DNA of 10,145 nt from Nitrosarchaeum sp. (lineage in GTDB: Archaea > Thermoproteota > Nitrososphaeria > Nitrososphaerales > Nitrosopumilaceae): positions 1-10,145 of the forward strand of contig JABFSW010000041.1 in NCBI GenBank assembly GCA_013140415.1. The letters are read 5' to 3'. The position numbers and the translations under genes were made by a program. Within the stretch, counting starts at the first letter, position 1. Every line of letters starts with the position of its first letter. Below the pieces are notes generated by a model, which made no database searches, was not told the DNA's origin, and was given only the letters and a program-made list of their open reading frames with translations. This document shows, piece after piece, positions 5,728 through 10,145 of the stretch.

Positions 5728-6289
5728 ACTGTTTTTCAAATTCAGATATTTTTTTCTCATATAGTAAAGTTTGTGCTATATCATCTAATCCTTCTAAAAG
5801 AATTTTTTTCTTGTGTAAATCAATAGTAAAAGGAATTTCCACAGAACTTGTTTTAATTATTTGATTTTCCAAATCTACTTCAATCTCTCCTGTTTCTTGA
5901 TGTAGTTTTTCTACTGTTTTATCATCTAAAATAATTGGCAAAAGTCCATTTTTGAAACAATTGCTATAAAAAATATCAGCAAATGAAGGAGCTATAATTA
6001 CAGAGAACCCATAATCCTGTAATGCCCAAACTGCATGTTCTCGGCTAGAACCACACCCAAAATTATCTCCCACAACAAGAATTTTAGAATTTTTGTATTT
6101 AGTATCATTTAAGATAAAATCAGACTTTAGGTGTTCCTGATCATCGTATCTCCAATTATAAAAAAGAAATTTTCCAAATCCTGATTTTTGAACTAGTTTT
6201 AGAAATTGTTTTGGTACAATTTGATCCGTATCGACATTTACTTTATCTAATGAAGTGATTATAGTTTTGACTTTTTTAAAAGACTGCAT
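5705..6289 (-). CDS. leuD: 3-isopropylmalate dehydratase small subunit, bacterial type
   Basis: This is the swivelling small subunit of isopropylmalate isomerase, which converts 2-isopropylmalate to 3-isopropylmalate in leucine synthesis together with LeuC. The 194 aa match the bacterial form (about 200 aa) and not the archaeal form of about 160. Diagnostic parts are VNVDTDQIVPKQFLK (17-31), FGKFLFYNWRY (38-48), the conserved [20 protein letters not shown] (76-95) and APSFADIFYSNCFKNGLLPI (100-119). The ATG is one base past the leuC1 stop, with no strong Shine-Dalgarno, so coupling to leuC1 is likely. It is the last gene of the four-gene operon and is followed at once by T8. Bacterial-type sequence next to an archaeal-type paralogue in the same operon suggests acquisition from bacteria. 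Confidence 0.93.
   Translation of the reverse strand: MQSFKKVKTIITSLDKVNVDTDQIVPKQFLKLVQKSGFGKFLFYNWRYDDQEHLKSDFILNDTKYKNSKILVVGDNFGCGSSREHAVWALQDYGFSVIIAPSFADIFYSNCFKNGLLPIILDDKTVEKLHQETGEIEVDLENQIIKTSSVEIPFTIDLHKKKILLEGLDDIAQTLLYEKKISEFEKQSKIPSVL
5749..5755 (+). terminator. Oligo-T terminator of the nucleotidyltransferase transcript
   Basis: Seven T residues on the plus strand lie 22-28 bp after the nucleotidyltransferase stop, preceded by a shorter T5 tract at 5732-5736. Both lie within the antisense strand of leuD1, where the run reads as lysine codons. This is the first strong T tract available for the plus-strand unit. Confidence 0.45.
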
Positions 6290-6290
6290 T

Positions 6291-7706
6291 CTAATTCAAA
6301 TCCATTTCTCTAACATCTACAAAATGACCTTCTATAGCAGCAGCAGCAGCCATAACTGGACTTACCAAATGTGTTCTTCCTCCAGTTCCTTGTCTACCTT
6401 CAAAATTTCTATTAGAAGTACTTGCGCATCTTTCACCGGGAGATAAAATATCAGGATTCATTCCTAGACACATACTACAACCTGCTTCTCTCCATTCAAA
6501 ATTTGCATCGGTAAAGATTTTATCGAGACCCAACTCTTCTGCTTGTTTTTTTACCATCTGAGAACCAGGAACTACCATAGCTCTAACATGTGAAGATAAT
6601 TTTCTTCCTTTAACAACTGTGGATGCTTCAATTAAATCCTCTAATCTAGCATTTGTGCATGAACCAATAAACACTCTATCTATTTTGATTTCAGTAATTG
6701 GAGTGCCAGGTTTAAGAGCCATGTATTCGAGTGCTTTTTCAGCGCCTTTCTTTTGATTTTGATCACCTTTGGAAAAATCTTCTGGGAATGGAACTGATTC
6801 AGTGATATCACAAGTCATACCAGGATTAGTACCCCAACTTACTTGAGGTGCAATATTATCAACATGCAAAGTATAATTTTTTTCAAATTTTGCATCGCTA
6901 TCTGTTTTTAGATTATCTCTCCAATAATCAACTAGAGATTCATAATTTTTTGGAGTGTATTTCCTACCTCGAAGATACTCAAAGGTTTTCTCATCAGGTG
7001 CAATTAGACCTGCACGTGCACCTGCTTCAATGGACATGTTACAAATTGTCATTCGTTGCTCCATGGAAAGGTCGCTTATACCTTCACCTTTGTATTCGAT
7101 AACTGTACCATTACCACCAGAAGTGCCAATGTTTTTGATTATTGACAATATGATATCTTTTGCAGTAACAGCATGAGGATTCTTTCGCTTACCTTCAACT
7201 CTGATTTCAAAAGGTTTTGGTTTTTCTAACCAAAGAGTTTGCGATGCTAAAACATGCTCTACTTCACTAGTTCCTATTCCAAAGGCTAATGCCCCAAATG
7301 CGCCATGTGTGGAAGTATGACTGTCACCACAAACAATAGTACTTCCAGGCAACGTAATTCCTAATTGAGGCCCAATGACATGAACAATTCCTTGATTAGG
7401 ACTGTTAATATCAAATAATTGGATTCCAAAGTCTTTACAATTTTTTTCCAGAGTTTGTATTTGGACTGCTGAAGTTTGATCTAAAATAGGAAGAGATCTA
7501 TTATTTGTTGGAACATTATGATCCATTGTTGCAATTGTAAGATCAGGTCTCCTTACTGATCTGTTATTCATACGAAGCCCATCAAATGCCTGCGGAGAAG
7601 TTACTTCATGAACAAGATGTCTATCAATATAGATTAGAGATGGACTGTTTTCTGTTTCTACGACAATATGAGCATCCCAAATTTTTTCAAAAAGCGTTTT
7701 TCCCAT
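6291..7706 (-). CDS. leuC: 3-isopropylmalate dehydratase large subunit, bacterial type
   Basis: This is the [4Fe-4S] catalytic subunit paired with the adjacent bacterial-type LeuD. The chosen start is the ATG at 7706, giving 471 aa beginning [15 protein letters not shown], the standard beginning of bacterial LeuC. A GTG 36 bases upstream would overlap leuD2 and adds no family sequence. Visible motifs are [20 protein letters not shown] (26-45), MDHNVPT (61-67), [20 protein letters not shown] (126-145), FIGSCTNAR (346-354; cluster ligand C350), [13 protein letters not shown] (407-419; ligands C410 and C413) and [12 protein letters not shown] (429-440). All three cluster cysteines are present, so the enzyme should be active. 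It starts seven bases after the leuD2 stop. Function as IPM isomerase is well supported by lineage; broader substrate use cannot be excluded. Confidence 0.94.
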   Translation of the reverse strand: MGKTLFEKIWDAHIVVETENSPSLIYIDRHLVHEVTSPQAFDGLRMNNRSVRRPDLTIATMDHNVPTNNRSLPILDQTSAVQIQTLEKNCKDFGIQLFDINSPNQGIVHVIGPQLGITLPGSTIVCGDSHTSTHGAFGALAFGIGTSEVEHVLASQTLWLEKPKPFEIRVEGKRKNPHAVTAKDIILSIIKNIGTSGGNGTVIEYKGEGISDLSMEQRMTICNMSIEAGARAGLIAPDEKTFEYLRGRKYTPKNYESLVDYWRDNLKTDSDAKFEKNYTLHVDNIAPQVSWGTNPGMTCDITESVPFPEDFSKGDQNQKKGAEKALEYMALKPGTPITEIKIDRVFIGSCTNARLEDLIEASTVVKGRKLSSHVRAMVVPGSQMVKKQAEELGLDKIFTDANFEWREAGCSMCLGMNPDILSPGERCASTSNRNFEGRQGTGGRTHLVSPVMAAAAAIEGHFVDVREMDLN

Positions 7707-7713
7707 TTTAATC

Positions 7714-8199
7714 CTAGTCTGGTTTGTATTTGAATAGACCACCAGCCTCTATTATTTTTCCAATAATTTCTGAGAAAGGTTTCATTTTGTATGTTTTATT
7801 TTTTGTAAGATTTTTGATTTCATTTATACGAATGTCAATATCGAGTTCGTCGCCTTCAGAAATATTTGAGTATGCGTCCTCTTCAATTTCTATTGGTAAC
7901 AAAAATGCACCATCAACTGCATTTCTATAAAATATTCTTGCAAATGAGAGCGCAAGTACTGCCTTTATTCCAGAATGAGAAAGTGCAATTGGGGCATGTT
8001 CACGAGATGAGCCGCAGCCAAAATTTCTTCCAGATAAGATAAAATCACCTTCTTTTACTTTTGAGTGAAAAGCAGGATCAAGACCTTCCATGGCATGTAA
8101 TGCAAGCTCAGCATAATCATGTACTTTGAGATACTGACCAGGGATAATGACATCCGTATCAATATTGTCTCTTTCGTATTTTATGACGTTTCCTTTCAA
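7714..8199 (-). CDS. Archaeal-type isopropylmalate isomerase / homoaconitase small subunit
   Basis: This is the small subunit of an aconitase-family hydro-lyase, partner of the large subunit encoded just upstream. The 161 aa match the archaeal LeuD/HacB class. Motifs are [13 protein letters not shown] (12-24), then the swivel-domain signature [17 protein letters not shown] (57-73) and [21 protein letters not shown] (84-104). The substrate loop reads YLKV (23-26). In Methanocaldococcus the corresponding loop is YLRT in homoaconitase (HacB) and YLVY-like in IPM isomerase (from memory of the literature), so the basic residue at position three is suggestive of a substrate with an extra carboxylate, but not proof. 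The start is TTG overlapping the large-subunit TGA (TTGA), with a GAGGGA Shine-Dalgarno six bases upstream. I leave the symbol blank because leuD and hacB cannot be separated here. Confidence 0.9.
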   Translation of the reverse strand: MKGNVIKYERDNIDTDVIIPGQYLKVHDYAELALHAMEGLDPAFHSKVKEGDFILSGRNFGCGSSREHAPIALSHSGIKAVLALSFARIFYRNAVDGAFLLPIEIEEDAYSNISEGDELDIDIRINEIKNLTKNKTYKMKPFSEIIGKIIEAGGLFKYKPD

Positions 8200-9467
8200 T
8201 TCAAGTCCCTCGGATCAGTTATTTTACCAGTAACTGCAGATGCTGCCGCTACAAGTGGGGAGGAAAGATATGTTTGTGAATCAACATGACCCATTCTTCC
8301 TGGAAAGTTTCTATTTGTAGTACTAATGCAAATTTCATCTTTTGCCAAAACTCCCATATGTGCACCACAACATGCTCCGCATGTTGGGGGACCAACAGTG
8401 ACGCCTGCGTCTAAAAATATTTTGAGCAGTCCGTTTTCCATTGCCCGTTTGTAAATAGAAATTGAAGCTGGTAAAATTTCGGTTCTAATCTTAACTTTTC
8501 TTCCTTTGAGAATTTTAGCAACTGCTTCCAAATCTTCGTATTTTGCACCAGTACAAGAACCAATGTATGATTTGTCCAATTCTACAGACGGGGCTTCTCT
8601 AACTATGGAAATATTTTCTGGGGAAAATGGTTTTGCCACAATTGGCTCCATTTCTGAACCTTCATATTCGTATATCTTTTGATATTCAGCATCATCATCT
8701 CCATGAACTAGAGAAATATTTGTAGCTCCTCTACTTGTAAGATAATCAACTACTTTTTGATCAGGTTCCACTATTCCATTTTTAGCACCGGCTTCTGTAG
8801 TCATGTTACATAAAGTCAATCTACTCTCAACAGACATTTCATCAATTCCACTTCCACCAAACTGCATTGTTTTGTATGCTCCTCCCTCTGTGCTGATATC
8901 ACCAATGATCTTTAGGATAAAATCTTTAGCCATTACGTGTTCTGGAAGTTTTCCATTTAGCTTAAAGTATAATGTTTCAGGAACCTTAAACCAAATTTTG
9001 CCATTCAATAAAACATAGGCCACATCAGTATGACCCAATCCACAAGCAAATGACCCCAATGCACCAGTGGTATTAGTATGAGAATCACCTCCAACATATA
9101 CTTCTCCAGGTAACACCAATGCTTCTTCGTGTGATAGTGTGTGACAAATTCCATATTGCCCCATTCCATACTTGAAGTGTTTTTCAATACCATAATTTTT
9201 TGTAAAATCAGACAATTTTACAATATTTTCAGCAGATACCATATCTGCAGAAGGAACAAAATGATCTTCTGCAACCCAAACTTTGGTTGGATCCCATAAT
9301 TTATCAACATTAATGCCTTGTTTCTTTAATTTATCAAATACTTTGATCACGCCGGGACCAGATACATCATGAATCATTACTTTGTCCACATTTGCAAATA
9401 TTACATCATCAGGAACAACTCGTTGTCTTCCTGAAGCACGTGCAAGTATCTTTTCAGTTATATTCAT
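8196..9467 (-). CDS. Archaeal-type isopropylmalate isomerase / homoaconitase large subunit
   Basis: This is the [4Fe-4S] subunit of an aconitase-family isomerase. The 423 aa match the archaeal LeuC/HacA class and lack the roughly 50 extra residues of the bacterial-type paralogue in the same operon. Motifs are ITEKILARASGR (3-14), HDVSGPGVI (33-41), VWVAEDHFVPSADMVSAEN (63-81), GGDSHTNTTGALGSFACGLG (126-145), YIGSCTGAKYEDL (301-313; ligand C305), GPPTCGACCGAHMG (359-372; ligands C363 and C366) and STTNRNFPGRMG (382-393). The cluster site is complete. It is the first gene of the operon and has a TATA element about 28 bp before the ATG and no Shine-Dalgarno, so the message is probably leaderless. 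Likely roles are leucine synthesis or homoaconitate isomerisation in the LysW lysine pathway; the sequence alone does not decide. Confidence 0.92.
   Translation of the reverse strand: MNITEKILARASGRQRVVPDDVIFANVDKVMIHDVSGPGVIKVFDKLKKQGINVDKLWDPTKVWVAEDHFVPSADMVSAENIVKLSDFTKNYGIEKHFKYGMGQYGICHTLSHEEALVLPGEVYVGGDSHTNTTGALGSFACGLGHTDVAYVLLNGKIWFKVPETLYFKLNGKLPEHVMAKDFILKIIGDISTEGGAYKTMQFGGSGIDEMSVESRLTLCNMTTEAGAKNGIVEPDQKVVDYLTSRGATNISLVHGDDDAEYQKIYEYEGSEMEPIVAKPFSPENISIVREAPSVELDKSYIGSCTGAKYEDLEAVAKILKGRKVKIRTEILPASISIYKRAMENGLLKIFLDAGVTVGPPTCGACCGAHMGVLAKDEICISTTNRNFPGRMGHVDSQTYLSSPLVAAASAVTGKITDPRDLN
8206..8211 (-). promoter_or_regulatory. Shine-Dalgarno supporting the TTG start of the archaeal-type small subunit
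   Basis: GAGGGA on the minus strand lies six bases before the TTG at 8199, inside the last codons of the large-subunit gene. It supports TTG as the genuine start, together with the TTGA overlap. Confidence 0.55.
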
Positions 9468-9491
9468 AATCGAAAAAGCTAGTTCTACAGA

Positions 9492-9499
9492 TTAAAAGC
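9492..9499 (-). promoter_or_regulatory. Probable TATA box of the four-gene leu operon
   Basis: CTTTTAAT on the minus strand is centred about 28 bp before the first ATG of the operon. It is preceded by purine-rich TGAAAAG, which could serve as a BRE. This spacing predicts a transcript beginning at or next to the ATG. The palindrome AAAAGCTTTT (9494-9503) is formed by the same bases. Confidence 0.5.
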
Positions 9500-9519
9500 T
9501 TTTCAGAAGAGGGTGTTTC

Positions 9520-9538
9520 CCTGACAAAAACTATCAGG
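9520..9538. repeat. Imperfect 19-bp inverted repeat, candidate operator
   Basis: CCTGACA (9520-9526) and TATCAGG (9532-9538) form 7-bp half-sites with one mismatch and a 5-bp spacer. It lies in the divergent spacer, upstream of the leu operon TATA box and about 70 bp before the cofE start. The geometry suits a dimeric helix-turn-helix regulator, but a 5-6 bp match of this kind can arise by chance. Confidence 0.35.
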
Positions 9539-9608
9539 CAATGGGAATGGATAGAGTAAAAGTATGATTTCATAACAATAAAAAAGAAACAAAACATCAC
9601 AATATATT

Positions 9609-10145
9609 GTGTCTCTAACTGTATCGCCCTTATTTTCAGAAAGAAAAGAAGATGAATTTGATGTGTTTGAGGCATTATTAGAGACACTAGACAAAAATGA
9701 TGAAAGACTACAAGAAGGAGATGTCATAGTAGTGTCAACAAAATACATCTCTAATTCTCAGGGAAGATTGATTGATTTAAACAACGTCAAGACATCAAAA
9801 GAAGGAACTGAAATTTCTAAGAAATTTCAAATAAAAGCTGAAATTGCAGAGATAATTCTAAGAGAATCGGATAAAATTTTTGGTGGGATTTCAGGCTTTG
9901 TTATTACTGCAGCAGATAACATAATGGCTCCAAATGCAGGAATTGATAAATCAAACGCTAAAAAGGGAAAAGTGATTTTATATCCAAAAAACCCGTATCT
10001 CATAGCAGAACAAATTAGAAGAAAAGTTTTTTTAAAATTCTTAATCCACATAGGAGTTATTTTAGTAGATAGTAGATTGATGCCATCTCGCATTGGAACA
10101 TCAGGGGTAGCAGTATCGTGTGCAGGGATTGAACCAGTATTAGAT
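9609..10145 (+). CDS. cofE: Coenzyme F420-0:L-glutamate ligase CofE (partial, C-terminus beyond the right edge)
   Basis: CofE adds glutamate residues to F420-0 in a GTP- and metal-dependent reaction, completing the F420 side chain. I translated it by hand from GTG at 9609; 179 codons run open to the edge. Family features are EGDVIVVSTKYISNSQGR (36-53; the usual GDVLVV...ISKAEGR), a mid-domain FVITAADNIMAPNAGIDKSN (97-116) with D113, and the metal/nucleotide motif ILVDSR (151-156) with D154, followed by MPSRIGTSGVAVSCAGIEPVLD. D113 and D154 correspond to the metal-binding aspartates of Archaeoglobus CofE. GTG is the best start: an in-frame stop lies at 9579-9581 with no ATG between, and the family usually starts shortly before this point. 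It is divergent from the leu operon. Confidence 0.88.
   Translation, partial: MSLTVSPLFSERKEDEFDVFEALLETLDKNDERLQEGDVIVVSTKYISNSQGRLIDLNNVKTSKEGTEISKKFQIKAEIAEIILRESDKIFGGISGFVITAADNIMAPNAGIDKSNAKKGKVILYPKNPYLIAEQIRRKVFLKFLIHIGVILVDSRLMPSRIGTSGVAVSCAGIEPVLD

Noticed and set aside
6848..7176. Plus-strand open frames opposite leuC1
   Set aside because: They lie wholly antisense to conserved LeuC sequence and show no protein family features or start signals.
7707..7742. Longer LeuC reading frame starting at GTG 7742
   Set aside because: The added 12 residues overlap the small-subunit gene and have no family match, whereas the ATG at 7706 gives the standard bacterial LeuC beginning [13 protein letters not shown].
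9494..9503. AAAAGCTTTT palindrome as an operator
   Set aside because: The palindrome is accounted for by a purine-rich BRE-like stretch running into the T-rich TATA element, so symmetry alone is not evidence for a regulator.
9454..9748. Two minus-strand open frames (about 77 and 81 codons) across the leu/cofE spacer
   Set aside because: They are antisense to cofE and its upstream spacer, have low-complexity Ser/Phe-rich translations and no recognisable motif. CofE on the plus strand explains the coding signal.

Overview
The window looks like chromosomal DNA from an ammonia-oxidising archaeon of the Nitrososphaerota (Thaumarchaeota), probably a low-GC Nitrosopumilus/Nitrosarchaeum-type lineage. 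The evidence is AT-rich sequence, archaeal information-processing genes in archaeal order (SBDS-rrp4-rrp41-rrp42; rpoD-rpl18e-rpl13-rps9), frequent TTG/GTG starts, TATA boxes about 28-32 bp before start codons (leaderless style), oligo-T terminators, and a small protein resembling a family I associate with this phylum. The lineage call is by recognition of protein sequences; no search was run.

Layout. Bases 1-2447 (minus strand) carry the exosome operon: SBDS, Rrp4, Rrp41 and the first 115 codons of Rrp42, which runs off the left edge. The cistrons are joined by TAATG or TAAATG junctions with visible Shine-Dalgarno sequences. Upstream, also on the minus strand, is a 120-residue protein of unknown function ending in its own T7 terminator (2489-2858). 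A 205-bp divergent spacer (2859-3063) holds a perfect 8-bp inverted repeat around the rpoD TATA box. Bases 3064-5727 (plus strand) carry rpoD, rpl18e, rpl13, rps9 and a sugar-phosphate-type nucleotidyltransferase starting 3 bp after rps9. The nucleotidyltransferase ends convergently with, and overlaps by 23 bp, the leu operon.

Bases 5705-9467 (minus strand) are a four-gene operon, transcribed leuC2-leuD2-leuC1-leuD1. It encodes two complete aconitase-superfamily isomerases of different lineage: an archaeal-type pair (423 + 161 aa) and a bacterial-type pair (471 + 194 aa). One is expected to be isopropylmalate isomerase for leucine. The other may serve homoaconitate in lysine synthesis or a citramalate step in isoleucine synthesis. 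A 141-bp divergent spacer (9468-9608) with a candidate operator separates this operon from the 5' part of cofE (F420 glutamyl ligase), which runs off the right edge.

Functionally the left half couples RNA degradation, ribosome maturation, transcription and ribosome assembly; the right half is amino-acid and cofactor biosynthesis. I see no mobile element, CRISPR array, tRNA or rRNA. The most noteworthy points are the double isomerase operon with an unusual YLKV specificity loop, an RNA polymerase subunit D lacking the Fe-S domain but keeping a four-cysteine site, the nucleotidyltransferase joined to a ribosomal-protein operon, and reciprocal terminators buried in convergent overlapping genes.
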